Part shown: piece after piece, positions 23,126-35,179 of the stretch | How positions within the stretch are numbered: the first letter of the stretch is position 1 | Layout: every line of letters starts with the position of its first letter | Assembly (NCBI GenBank): GCA_015039315.1 | Contig: WIDE01000007.1 | Coordinates: 558,327-622,326 of the forward strand | Length of the DNA stretch: 64,000 nt | Reading direction: 5' to 3' | Source: Clavulina sp. PMI_390 | Lineage: Eukaryota > Basidiomycota > Agaricomycetes > Cantharellales > Hydnaceae | Notes under the pieces: model-generated | Databases searched by the model: none | Seen by the model: only the letters and a program-made list of their open reading frames with translations | Told to the model about the DNA's origin: nothing | Program-made: the position numbers and the translations under genes

Positions 23126-24856
23126 CTAGAATCCATCAATGCGAATGACCCATACGGACTTAGTTGGGTCGTCAATCGACATATCAGCGATGTACACGAG
23201 GGCTGCTCCGGAATATAAGCAAAGAGGTGAAGGATGTCCCCCTCGCGGCCAAATGGAGGACAATGGCAACGCGCGATTGACCCGGCATTGGATTTCTTCG
23301 CCATGGAGTGAGTGGCCCTTCAGCTGCACGTGGTCCATACCATCCTTTACATCTTCTAGTTCGTATACCCAATCGCCTAGGCGAGGATGCCTTCCGAGCC
23401 TTGGATATTTAGTGATTGCATCGAGTGAGGTGTCAATGACAGAGAGCTGCACTGTCAACTCTGAGTTCTCCGACTGGAGGCTCATGAAGTGCTTGTGTTT
23501 GAAGCAATAAATGACAGCGAGTCCTGGCTGCATTGATGGGGGCTTCCACCCTTCGAAAAGCCTGATTGCGTGGATATCTGTGTTCGGTAGCATCTCAGGG
23601 TGCATGGAGATGGCTTGGACTGGCAGCAAAGGCTTTCGATCGAGCGCCACGGCACTACCTCGCAGGGCCAAAGGGGGTAACTGCGATATCAGCAATTCTT
23701 TCTCGTTTGATGGGACAATGCAGACGAGAGGTTGAGTCCCTGCCAACTGAACATCGAATCCTCTCCCCATTGTCTGAGTCAACCGTTAGTTTGATGAATC
23801 AAACTCGTAGGTTCCACCACGTACCCAATCATGCCCTTGGGGATCAATGATAGCTATTTCGTCATTGGTCCAGTTCCAGATTGCCAAATCACAGAGATCG
23901 TTGATAGATATAAAGTCTCCCGCTAGCCTCATTTCGAGAGGGGTAGAGTTAACTAAGAAAGGTACGTCTGAGTAACGGAGAGCTGCCGCCTCCGAGAGCT
24001 GGGGACGGATATCCTCATCCCACGTCAGAAGAAAAACCTTTACCAAGGTATCATCCCTACACCAATGACAGAGCAATGTGAACAAGCAATAGGAAAGATA
24101 TGACATGGGTTTGCGCACCCGTTGTCTTCCACACTTCCTACGAAAAGGAAAGCAATGGCAACAGCCTTGCCGCCTTCACACATATGGGTTCGCATCCCCG
24201 CTGTGCCGGCCTCTCCCCAGATTCCACCTTCGAGCGGTATGGATGCAGCAGACACAAGTGTACCGTCGACAGCGCCGAGCAGATCCCAGCACGATAGATA
24301 TCTCGGCCAGCCATCAGGCCCCTCTTCTGACTCGGTGACGACGCTGAGTAGCCAACGACCCCCAGGGAGCAGGACGCCATCGTCATGGTCGACCGCGACT
24401 TTATTGACGCCGACGGTGAGCTGCCCTAGTTGATATTCGTCAACGTGAGCGCGTAGAAGCCGATTAGGTTCCACGATCGCGTCTGTGAATCGGTAGAACC
24501 GCGTGGCGATGCGCCTCAGCGCAGCAGGGGTGTGAAACTTGGGATGATCAAAGGAGTGTGGAGCAAGACACTCCTGTGCAGCGAGGGTTTGAAGCGTGTG
24601 GGCCCATAGCACCCTGTCGTTGAAGAATATCTCATAGAATGGTTTGCACACCTAATGCATGGTGCATTGAGGAAGGTGAGCTAAGGCTTGGTACGCTGTA
24701 GTATCCATGACTTACGAGAGTAAACTGTAGCAGAGACCAAGGGTCAAGTAGTGCAAGAATCTGCTCAACGACATCTGTATTTAGTCTCGCGATCCACTGA
24801 TCACCGGTACACTGTTCGTCCAAAGGACCAACAGCGATAGTAGAGGGGTTGTTCAT
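23126..24856 (-). CDS. divergent F-box protein
   Basis: The start at 24856 gives an N-terminal F-box (RLNTDVVEQILALLDPWSLL, then FTLVSHGYYS) joined over an intron to VCKPFYEIFFNDRVLWAHTL. Further exons give a Leu/Trp-rich body with beta-strand segments (GRWLLSVVTES, WPRYLSCWDLLGAVDG, DLAIWNWTNDEIAIIDPQG) and end at TAG 23128-23126 after SVWVIRIDGF. Length and layout resemble the two plus-strand F-box genes, but the sequence is clearly more distant. It lies between the two F-box + Zn2Cys6 pairs. Likely an SCF substrate adaptor; substrate unknown. Confidence 0.75.
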
Positions 24857-25368
24857 TGTCGCAAAGAGGTTTTTTTTGGGTGGAAGACGTCACAAAAGAG
24901 GAGATAAACTCGTTTTGCAAAGGTGCAAGAAGGGGTTAATGAGGTACCCTTGGAGGACACACCGGTGTAGTGGTGAGTGCGACCATCACACCCGGTGACA
25001 TCAGGCCGCCCCTGGATTTCGGATATAATTCATGCATTCTTAACCAATAAAGTTGTCAGATCTATAATACATCCGACGAATGCTGGGAGGATCAAACGAC
25101 CCAAAGCTCGTTACTAGTGCAGTCACTGAAGATCTTGATATCGTTTCGCTCAGAAGATTTGTTCAGCCGTGGACAGACGCAGCGTCACTTGTGAGGGTGA
25201 GAAGGGAAGGTCTATTTCGGATATAGCGCTCTTTGGATGACAGAGATAACGCTGTAACTCAAATGAAGCCGGAGATACGGTGCGTGCCGCCGCTGCCGAT
25301 CCTTGTCAAGGCTGTGGCCCATCCTCTAACTCGTTCGGTCTCTCGCTCTTACTCCCTTGCGGTCAATC
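24857..25368. other. intergenic between divergent F-box genes
   Basis: Promoter region for F-box genes on both sides. A T run at 24879-24886 is the only notable simple sequence; no supported gene. Confidence 0.45.
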
Positions 25369-27327
25369 ATGAAAAGAATCAAATTTTTTGCTTCAAGGCG
25401 AACTTCTCCTCCGGTATCTTCGTACACTCCGCCTCGAGCATCTGAGAACGCGAGAGTCACGCCACTGCTACCAACACCTCCAGCCCCTGATGACTCTGTC
25501 AGGTTACCGGAGCTGCCTGACGACGTTATGATTCTAATTTTGTGCCATGACCTTGAGTTGAGCGACTTTGCCGCAATTAGCAAGGTGCGGAGACTTGTGA
25601 AACACTATGATGGCGTGTATTTAAGTTGGCTCACTGGTTGATGTACGTGTAGACATGTCGTCGGTTTCATGCAATAATGTTCGCAGAACTACCCTGGATC
25701 AACCTCCATCGCCGCCTCGTCCAGCGAGGTGATCTTCCGCGTCCCATCGAGTATTCTCGGCCTTTACGTTATCGTGGCAAGCCCTCCAGCAAGGGAACCA
25801 CCTCAGGCCCTCGTATCTCAATATCATCTGAATCCAAAAGCGGCGACGATAGCTCCGCTCGCTCTCATATACTAAGAACTCTGAGTGTCCAATGTCGCAT
25901 TCGTACCAGTAACGAAAACATTCATGCGCGAGAGATATCCATTCCTGTAGAAGATTATAGGTTTAAGGAATTTGTTTCGATGTCCATGACCGCCGGAGGC
26001 GAGGCGCTTGTAATCTGGATGCTGTCAAGACTCCTCGTATTTGACCTACGTCATGCGACCAGCCTCATATTGCACCTTGATCGTGTGACTACTGACTTCC
26101 CGCAGAATCGTAAGTTCGCAGTCACATTGTGCGAATCTGGGGGAGAGTCTGGTATCCTAATTGTGGGGAACTTCATGTGAGTCTCAAAAAGCTGCCTTTT
26201 GATGCCATTTGTAACTTTAGCTGCATCCTGTTTGGATAGCCATGACACCCGGCTATGGTTCTTGTTCCAAGCTCTTCCAGGAGATGGATCGCTTCCATCG
26301 TCCAAAGTGCAGAATTATCTTGTCCCATCCACATTCTCCATACCTTCGACGGATCGTATCACTGTTTTGGAGTTCTCTGAGCGTTACGTCATGATTGGTG
26401 CCTCGATTCACGAGCCGAACGCTACGATCCGCTATTATCTTCAAGTCCATGATCTTCAGGGAGAAAGAGCAATGTGCGCTTATCATCCAGTATGTCAGAC
26501 TTTAGAGGCTCAACACCCTAAACGACTTATCGATCTGTTGTTTATAGGATCCTATACAACGTGCATACTTCTCGGGCACGAAGCTCACTGTGTGCTTCAA
26601 TACCGGCAATGTGAGAGAATATGATGTAGAGGTCATAGAGCCGCGGCGGCTTCGTGTATCTCCGTTATATCGCTCACACGCTGCGAAGGGAACGTTGCGA
26701 AACACCTTTTGTGATCCAGTCTTCCAAACATCCAATGGGAGTGCTCCGCCTGAACTGAGATGCTGGTCAATACCGCCTCATTCCATTGGGAGGGTCAAAT
26801 CTTTAACGCTAAACCTTCGTACCGTCAAGCTGACTTCGGTCCCGGACTCTGGCGGTAGCAATGCTACCGAAATCGAGTCATCCCAATGGTCTGCATTGGC
26901 GAGCTTCAAACTTCGCTCGTCGAAAATTCACTCCCAGGACCGAATGCCCGTTTCTCTATCTCGCATAGCATCATCAATCAACCGTGATAGGGTACACCAC
27001 ATCATCCCTGAGCGCTTAGTCGCTGGGAAATCAACTTCATTGACCAGAGTCTATGTTCCGAGCCTCAAGTCGGATATGCTCGTGCTCAGCTACGCCTCGC
27101 TTCGAAAAGCTACCGGGGTCCAGGACGTGGAGGATGTGTGGCTAACCGCTTATAAGGCAGTCCGTATAGAGACCCCAAGTGACACGCTACCAGAATTTAC
27201 CATTTCGGGGTTGGGGACAATTGCCGATTTCCTTTGGAACGAGTATACCGGGCAAATCGTCACCGCTACCACGGCCCGTGAACCGTCTTCTACAATAAAG
27301 CTCATGGTTCGTATCTTCCAAATTTAA
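25369..27327 (+). CDS. F-box protein, paralogue 2 of the accessory block
   Basis: Exons 25369-25584, 25653-26176, 26240-26489 and 26548-27327 give 589 residues, with the same exon plan and phases as the gene at 18374. The F-box reads LPELPDDVMILILCHDLELS then TCRRFHAIMFAELPWINLH. The body aligns with paralogue 1 through GGEALVIWMLSRLLVFDL, FSERYVMIGAS and LWNEYTGQIVTA. The Ser-rich linkers differ most. No stop or frameshift is visible, so the copy appears functional. It points toward Zn2Cys6 copy B, but a decayed F-box fragment lies between them. Confidence 0.85.
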
Positions 27328-27846
27328 CTCCTCTCACCTCTGCTCGGAATCTTTGTGCAATCCCTGTGAACAGGGTCAGAGTCGCATGGACGATTCAATG
27401 AAATTATTATCAAAATATTCCTGTCCCGACTTTTCGGGCAATGGCCCGTAGTCATTATCCCTCGTCCAATTGATCTTTGCTAGGTCGAGATGGCATTGTA
27501 CATGTATATGGTAGCTTGGAGGCGTTGCGGTATACTGATTATTCCAATCTATCATTCTCATGAAGAGCGTTACAGATGGCTGGCGCCAAAATTGGGCATC
27601 TCGGCCCGCATATTCAATAACGATAACACTAATTGACTAAGTAGTTGGTCGAGATTTAATTAGCTTTTCCGACATCTCTTCCAGGGCCCACCCACTGGGT
27701 GACCCGGAGGTTCCTTTAGCTGCTCCGTTTGGTGACAGATGCGTCATTCATGGCGGCTCAGATAAGCCAGATGCCAACGAAGATGAGCGGATGTTCGCGG
27801 CTTCACTTCCTACATGAAACCATTGATTTCATCATAAGGTCTATCA

Positions 27847-27932
27847 TGACTGGAGGCGAGATCCTTGTATAGTGCCCCCTTGCCGTCTGGATTGCTCGTA
27901 TTTGATATCCGACATGGGACTAGCCTTAGTTG
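27847..27932 (+). pseudogene. relic fragment of an F-box gene
   Basis: The stretch still resembles the intact F-box genes around GACTGGAGGCGAG, ATTGCTCGTATTTGAT and the following GGGACTAGCCT, but the frame is broken by stops and small indels. It matches the part of paralogue 1 near 19005-19090. It sits beside the 3' end of regulator copy B, where an F-box partner would be expected. Confidence 0.6.
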
Positions 27933-27969
27933 CAGAACACAATACACTATTACTCATACGTATGTTAAA

Positions 27970-30078
27970 TCAGATTTTTAGATTATCTACAGCAATTGTC
28001 AGGGAGTCCTTTAGTAGATTGGAGCTATCGCCTTCAAGGAGAAAACGTTATCAGATCACACCAAGGCTAAGGGAAGCAGCACTCACCCCACATGGGATAC
28101 AAAGTGGTCATATCACTGAGGAATTCGAGGAGTGCTTCGATATAGCTGCAATATTCCGTCGCAAGTCGTGGGTTTTTTTGTGCCTTAGGAGTTCGTAGTT
28201 CATCGGCAAATACCCGAACAGCATTCATCATGTGAATCTAGTGTCGTGTTGACTATTCAGGTCATCTGTTTGACATTTCAAGATAAAAGTATAGACTCAC
28301 CATGGGCACTAGAGATGTATACACATGGGACGAATAATCGTGTGCACAAAGCTCTTTGCACATGGCTACCAACGTGCGCGCACATCGAAGCATTTCAGCC
28401 CTTTCTCTAACGTTGTCTCTAGCAAACATACTGTGGAGTATGAGTGAGCCGCCGTATATATTCGCATATGAGAGGAGGGTATGGGGCTGAATGTTGCGGA
28501 TTGCATCAGAGAATGATGGGACCCTTGAGTCATGAAAGCGAATCAACGCTTGCGCAAGTTCCAGAGCCTTGGTATCTGTAGCGTGGTAGCCTGATAAAAT
28601 GAAGCAATGGTGGTCATTTAGAAGTCATTGTAGTCGGAGGAGATGCGGACCTTGGGCAGGACAGCGTAATTTTGCCACTAAACGGTAGATGATTGCCGTC
28701 GACAGGGCTTGGTGTTCATCTGACTGCCAAATCCTCCACAAATCCTCTTCATCTGTCGTTGGCGTCTATTAGGATGATATGGGGCAAAGGCTCAACGTCA
28801 GCCATGAAAGGATCAGCAATTAAGTAAGGAGCAGACCTTGCAGGACGGATATGTGATATCACGATGCTCGAACGATGGTATGAGGTAGTGGTCACGATTA
28901 AAATTCTGGGGAAAAGCGGCTAGCGTGCTCAGTGACTGGTCCGCCATGAAGAGTGATTGCAAAAGCCAGGTTAGGACCAGGGACTCATCCCGATTTGAAG
29001 GCCGAGGCAGTAGAAAATCGGTAGGCCTGGCATCGCCGTCAAGGTTAGGGATAGAAAGGAGCCCACAAGCTTTGGCCAATTGAGTGGCGGAAACCATCAC
29101 GACGAAGCCCTCTTGAAGTCGCCGTGACCTCACGAAATACGAGGCAAGCAAGACGCTGGCCCAGAGGTACTGAGTGAAGTGCTCACTGTCAGCAAGCATG
29201 AGGATTTGTTCAAGGAAGTAACGAGTGCACCGGACAAAATAGGACTCCATATCTGCCCAATTCCCGCCAAGGAGGCTACATGCCGCAAGGTGACATGCAT
29301 TCCGCAGGCATGGGTGAATATAGTTAGGATGGGATGAGGGAAGGGAAAGACGAGCAACAAAAGATGGAAGTGGGAAGAAGAATTGGAATTGCAACCGATG
29401 TGGTAGGAATAATCCAATTCTGTAAAAATACGGCTCAGATGGAGGGGTTGATTGAGGTAATAAGAAACTAGCGTGGCGTACAGGTATAGTGACATAGGGA
29501 GTGGTAACTCCTCTCCCATGGTCCACTGGAACGAGTCCAAAGTATGGTTGACAACTCTCCTATCAACCATCGAGGTATCCCCCTCTCGGAGGCAGGATGC
29601 AGGTATGCTGGAGCCAAGCAACTGCCTTGAAGCAATTACATCAGTTCTAGTGTCTTCGCAGCATATGACGACTTCCATTGGCTTCAGCTCGAGATTTGGT
29701 CGGTTTCGCGACAGACCGAGCTGCTTGATACTTTCTCTCAAACGACCAGACATCATCAACAGATCATACTGGGAGGCCAGAATCTGTTTTCTCACAGCAA
29801 TCTCTAACTCTAACACCCGACATTGGAGAAGTTTGGATGTTTCTTCTGGGCGGAGCTGGCCAGACAATGGGGTAGGAGGATAAACGCAGTGTTTATGACG
29901 ATGGTCACACCAAGAACAAAGAGGTTTCGAGCCAGAACATCTCTACCAAAACATGGTGCGTCCAATTAGCTTCCACCGAAGGTGGAATGAACAAATCGAC
30001 CCAGATACGTACTATTTTGAGCCTACGGCACGATAAACAAGCGGTTCCTCTAACGAGGTTTCTTTCTCTCTCACTCAT
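27970..30078 (-). CDS. Zn2Cys6 transcription factor, copy B
   Basis: Starts at 30078 with a zinc cluster split by the first intron: GTACLSCRRLKI, then RCSGSKPLCSWC and a final Cys in RHKHC. Exon 2 runs through a helical segment (LLQCRVLELEIAVRKQ) to LPLPMSLYL, then an intron with donor gtacgc joins IGLFLPHRLQFQFFFPLPSF of the regulatory domain. Later exons give the WQSDEHQALSTAIIYRLVA, FHDSRVPSFSDAI and MMNAVRVFADELRTPK blocks. A small last exon ends DSLTIAVDNLKI at TGA 27972-27970. The copy looks intact. It is one of four paralogues on this strand and is closest to C and D. Confidence 0.82.
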
Positions 30079-30108
30079 TTGTGCGGTGAGGGTTCAAAAG
30101 GTGGTATG

Positions 30109-30122
30109 GTTGCTAAGACAAC
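30109..30122. promoter_or_regulatory. conserved upstream element of regulator copy B
   Basis: GTTGCTAAGACAAC, an imperfect version of the palindrome before copy A, also 31 bases from the start codon. Confidence 0.4.
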
Positions 30123-30496
30123 GCATTGAACGCGCCATTAAAAACATTTACACAAACCACCCCAATGTTGGGTGGGCGAGGTGGTGGCCCGATGATTCTA
30201 AGGGATATAGATCCAGTAGATCTTAAATTATTGGATTTAATTGTTCCTCCCTGCCAGGATCTCGGTTGTGGCTCTCTCATCCATCGCTGTGGGATGGGCG
30301 TCTAAAGTCGGAGATGCGTTAACGAGAGGACAAATTGATTGGGCACTTGTTCGGTATTCTGACCAGTTAGTTTTCTGACATTCTACAAAGGCCACCAGGC
30401 CAGGTGGGGTGTTCAGAGTAGGGTGACGGAGGGGGCAGACGTCCGCAACTTCACCTCCTGTATGGATTTTTTGTTCCATGAAACCTAACTGATCAT

Positions 30497-30590
30497 CATT
30501 GCTGGAGGCAAGATTCTTCTTGCATAGAGTCTCTTGAACTTTGGATCGCTCGTGTTTGATATTCGACGCAGGGTCAGCCTCAACTGCAGA
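30497..30590 (+). pseudogene. second relic fragment of an F-box gene
   Basis: GCTGGAGGCAAG, GATCGCTCGTGTTTGAT and GGGTCAGCCTCAACTG mirror the same F-box segment as the relic at 27847, and again lie just beside the 3' end of a regulator (copy C). The frame is destroyed. Together they show that the duplicated unit once contained an F-box gene. Confidence 0.6.
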
Positions 30591-30624
30591 ACACAATACA
30601 GCATTTATTCAGAACAATGTCAAA

Positions 30625-32500
30625 TCAGATTCTCAGATTATCTACGGCAGTAGTCAGGGAGTCCTTGAGTAATTCGGAGCTATCCTCTGGGAAAGACAAC
30701 ATTGTCAGATAACAAAAAGATTAGGCAGAATAACACTCACTCCATACAGGATACAAAGTAGTGATGCCACTGAGGAAATCGAGGAGTATTTCAATGTGGT
30801 TGCAATATTCAATCGAAAGTCGTGGGTTCTTTTGTGCCTTGGGAGTTCGTAGTTCATCGGCAAATACTCGAACAGCATTCATCATATGAATCTAGTATCA
30901 TGTTAACTATTCAGGTCATTTATCCAACATTTCAAAAAAAAAGTAATGGCTTACTATGGGCACGAGAGATGTATGCACATGGGACGAATGATCAAGCGCA
31001 CAAAGTTCTTTGCACATGTCCACCAGCATCCGCGCACATCGAAGCATTTCAACCCTTTCCCTAACATTCTCTCTAGCAAACATACTATGGAGTATGAGTG
31101 AGCCGCCGTATATATTCGCGTACGAGAGGAGGGTATGGGGCCGAATCTTGCGGATTGCATCAGAGAACGACGGGATCCTGGAGTCATGAAAGCGAATCAA
31201 CGCTCGCGCAAGTTCCAAAGCTTCAGTGTCTGTAGTTTGGTAGCCTGATAAATGGGAGCAATGATGGTCATTTACAAGTCATTGCAGTCGGATGAGATGC
31301 ACACCTTGGGTAGGGGAACACAATTTTACCACGAGACGGTAGATGATTGATGTAGCCAGGGCTTGATGTTCATCTGACTGCCAAATCCTCGATAAACCTT
31401 CTTCATCTGTCATCGGCATCTATCGGGATGAGACAGGATAAAGCCTTTCCATCAGCCGCCAAAGAAGAGTAATGAGTACAATATATCAGACCTTGACAGA
31501 CGGATATGTGATATCATGATCATCGAATGATGGTATTAAGCAGTTTTCACGGATAAAATTTGAGGGGAAAGCGGCTAGCATGCTTAATGATTGATCCATC
31601 AGGAAGATAGAATGCAAAAGCCAGATTAGATCCAGTGTTTCGACTTCCGTTGCAGGCCAAGGTAGTAAAAAGCCGCTAGGCCCAGCATCGCAATTAAGGT
31701 GGGGGATAGAAAGGAGCCCACAGGCTTTGGCCAATTGGCTGGCAGAAACCATCACTACAAAGCCCTCTTGAAGTCGCCGCGACCTCACGAAATAAGAGGC
31801 AAGCAAGACGCTGGCCCAGAGGTACTGAGTAAAGTGCTCACTATCAGCAAGCATGAGAATCTGATCGAGGAAGTGACGAGTGCGCTGGACAAAATAAGTT
31901 TCCATAATAGCCCAGTTCCCTCCGAGGAGGCTACATGCTGCAAGGTGGCATGCACTCCGCAGGCATGGATGAATAGAATCAGGATGGGATGAGGGAAGGG
32001 AGAGGCGAGCAACAAAAGATGAAAGTGGGAAGAAGAATTGGAATTGTAACCGGTGTGGTAGAAACAATCCAATCCTGTAAAAGTATGGCTCAATGAGGGC
32101 GTTGGCCGAAGTAATGAGAAGCTGACGGGACGCACAGGTATAGCGACATAGGGAGTGGTAATTCGTCTCCCGTGCTCCATTTGAACGAGTCCAAAGTATG
32201 CATAACCACTCTCCTATCAACCATTGAAGTATCCCCCTCTCGAAGGAAGGATGCGGGAATGCTCGAGCCAAGCAACTGCCTTGAAGCAATTACATCAGTT
32301 CTCATGTCTTCGCAGCAAATAACGGCCTCCATTGGCATCAGCCCGGGATCTGGCCGCTTTCGCAATATCCCAAGCCGCTTGATACTCTCTCTCAGCCGAC
32401 CAGATATCATCAAAAGATCATGCTGTGAGGCCAAAGCCTGCTTGTTGACAGCAATCTCTAATTCTAGAACCCGGCATTGGAGAAGTTTGAGTTCTCCTGG
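30625..32500 (-). CDS. Zn2Cys6 transcription factor, copy C (5' end in assembly gap)
   Basis: Readable from LLQCRVLELEIAVNKQALAS just inside the gap edge to the stop at 30627-30625 (end DSLTTAVDNLRI). All middle blocks of copy B are present: LPLPMSLYL, IGLFLPHRLQFQFFFPLSSF, LRSACHLAACSLLGGNW, FHDSRIPSFSDAI and MMNAVRVFADELRTPK. The zinc cluster and start codon must lie in the N run 32501-33361, so DNA binding by this copy cannot be confirmed here. No internal break is visible. Confidence 0.78.
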
Positions 32501-33361
32501 NNNNNNNNNNNNNNNNNNNNNNNNNNNNNNNNNNNNNNNNNNNNNNNNNNNNNNNNNNNNNNNNNNNNNNNNNNNNNNNNNNNNNNNNNNNNNNNNNNNN
32601 NNNNNNNNNNNNNNNNNNNNNNNNNNNNNNNNNNNNNNNNNNNNNNNNNNNNNNNNNNNNNNNNNNNNNNNNNNNNNNNNNNNNNNNNNNNNNNNNNNNN
32701 NNNNNNNNNNNNNNNNNNNNNNNNNNNNNNNNNNNNNNNNNNNNNNNNNNNNNNNNNNNNNNNNNNNNNNNNNNNNNNNNNNNNNNNNNNNNNNNNNNNN
32801 NNNNNNNNNNNNNNNNNNNNNNNNNNNNNNNNNNNNNNNNNNNNNNNNNNNNNNNNNNNNNNNNNNNNNNNNNNNNNNNNNNNNNNNNNNNNNNNNNNNN
32901 NNNNNNNNNNNNNNNNNNNNNNNNNNNNNNNNNNNNNNNNNNNNNNNNNNNNNNNNNNNNNNNNNNNNNNNNNNNNNNNNNNNNNNNNNNNNNNNNNNNN
33001 NNNNNNNNNNNNNNNNNNNNNNNNNNNNNNNNNNNNNNNNNNNNNNNNNNNNNNNNNNNNNNNNNNNNNNNNNNNNNNNNNNNNNNNNNNNNNNNNNNNN
33101 NNNNNNNNNNNNNNNNNNNNNNNNNNNNNNNNNNNNNNNNNNNNNNNNNNNNNNNNNNNNNNNNNNNNNNNNNNNNNNNNNNNNNNNNNNNNNNNNNNNN
33201 NNNNNNNNNNNNNNNNNNNNNNNNNNNNNNNNNNNNNNNNNNNNNNNNNNNNNNNNNNNNNNNNNNNNNNNNNNNNNNNNNNNNNNNNNNNNNNNNNNNN
33301 NNNNNNNNNNNNNNNNNNNNNNNNNNNNNNNNNNNNNNNNNNNNNNNNNNNNNNNNNNNNN
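32501..33361. other. assembly gap (861 N)
   Basis: Unknown bases inside the tandem array. By comparison with the B-C interval it should hold the last exons of copy D, a spacer perhaps with another F-box relic, and the zinc-cluster exons of copy C. The expected length by that comparison is about 1.1 kb, so the gap size or spacer differs, or the repeats are misjoined. Confidence 0.95.
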
Positions 33362-35179
33362 GTCAACTCGGGTCATCTATCTAATATTTCAAGAGAACAG
33401 TAGAGACATACCATAGGTACCAGAGAGATATGTATACGGCATAAATGCCCGTGCGGGCGAAGCCCTTTGCACATGTCCACCAGCTTCCGCGCACATTGAA
33501 GCATTTTATTCCGTTCCCTTACATTCTCTCTAGCAAGCATACTATGAAGTATGAGCGAGCTACCATAGAGGTTTGCATATGAGAGGAATGTATAAGGCTG
33601 AAGCCTCCTGATTGCATCGGAGAATGATGGGATCCTGGAATCATGAAAACGAATAAATGATCGTAGAACATCCAACGCTTCAGTGTCTGTGGCACGGCTG
33701 CCTAACAGAATGAAGCAAGAATCGTCATTTAGGAGTCATCACAGTCGGATAAGATGCAAACCTTCAGCAAGGTTCGGCAATTTAGCCACGAGGCGGAAGA
33801 TGACAGTCGTGGACACGGCTAGATGCTCATCTGTCTGCCAGACCCTCAACAGATCTTCTTCGCTTGTCATTGGCATCTGTGGGTTTAACATAGTGCAAAG
33901 GCTCCACATTAGCCATCAAGAATCAGCAATAGGCTAGAAAGCTGACCTCGAAGGACGGGTATGTGATATCACTATGATCGAACGATGGTATTAGGTAGTC
34001 TTCACGGATAAAATTGGGGGGAAAGGCGGCTAAGGTGCTCAGTGACTGGTCCACCATGAAGAGAGATTGCAAAAGCCAGATCGACTCCAGTGCTGCGACC
34101 TGAGTTGTAGGCCGAGGCAGTAGGAACTTGGTAGGCCCGACATCACAGTTGAGGTTAGAGATAGAAAAGACTCCACAAGGCTTGGCCAATTGGCTAGCGG
34201 CAGCAATCACGACAAAGCCTTCTTGAAGCCGCCGCGCCCTAACAAAATAAGAAGCAACCAAGCTGCTGGCCCAGAGGTAGTCAATGAAGTGCTCGCAATC
34301 TGCGAAGACGAGTATTTGTTCAAGGAAATAGCGCGTGCGCTGGAGAAAATAAGGCTCTAGAAAGGTCCAGTCCCCTCCGAGTAGGCTACATGTCGCAAGG
34401 TGGCATGCATTCCTCAGGCATGGGTGAATAGAGTCAGGGTGGGACGACGAGAGGGAAAGGCGAGAAACGAAAAATGGAAGGGGGATAAGGAATTGGAAAT
34501 GCGAGCGATGTGGGAGGAACAGCCCAATACTGTAAAAACACTGCTCAGATGTGGATGCTACCTGAAGGAAAAAGCTGGCATGGCGTACAAGTACAATGAC
34601 ATAGGGAATGGTAACTCCTCACCCATAGTCCATCGGAACGAGGACAAGGTATGCTTCACCACCCCCCTATCAACCTTCGAAGTATCCCCCTCTTGGAGGG
34701 AGATTGTGGGTTCGCTCGAGCCAAGCAACTGCCTTGAAGCAATAACGTCAAGCTTACTCTCCTCGCAGCATATGACGACCTCCATCGGCGTCAGCCCGCG
34801 ATTTGGTAGCTTTCGCGACAGACCAAGCTGCTTGATACTCTCTCTCAGCCGACCAGACATCACCAACAGATCATGCTGGGAAGCTAGAGCCTGTTTTCTC
34901 ACAGCAATCTCTAACTCCAACACCCGACATCGGAGAAATTTGGATACCTCCTCTGGGTGAATCCTGTTAGATAATGGGGCATGGGGATAAACACATTGTT
35001 TGTGACGATGGCGACACCAAAAACAGACAGGTTTTGACCCAGAACATCTCTATCAAGATACGGTACGTCAAATCCGCTTCCACCGAGGGGGAAAGAACGA
35101 GCCGATGCTAAACACATACTATTTTGAGCTTACGGCACGATAAACAAGCGGCTCCCCTGGCGAGGTTTCTCTCGCTCAT
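33362..35179 (-). CDS. Zn2Cys6 transcription factor, copy D (3' end in assembly gap)
   Basis: Starts at 35179 (MSERNLARGAACLSCRKLKI), with the second half of the zinc cluster after the intron (RCSGSKPVCFWCRHRHKQC). It continues with RVLELEIAVRKQALASQH, LPFPMSLYL, an intron, and the regulatory-domain blocks. The last visible exon is FHDSRIPSFSDAIRRLQP to ISLVPM. The final exons, including the MMNAVRV block, fall in the gap. Five bases of coding lead differ from copy B but the palindrome spacing is the same. Apparently functional as far as visible. Confidence 0.8.

Noticed and set aside
32090..33416. long frames of more than 300 codons across the N run
   Set aside because: They exist only because unknown bases cannot contain stops.
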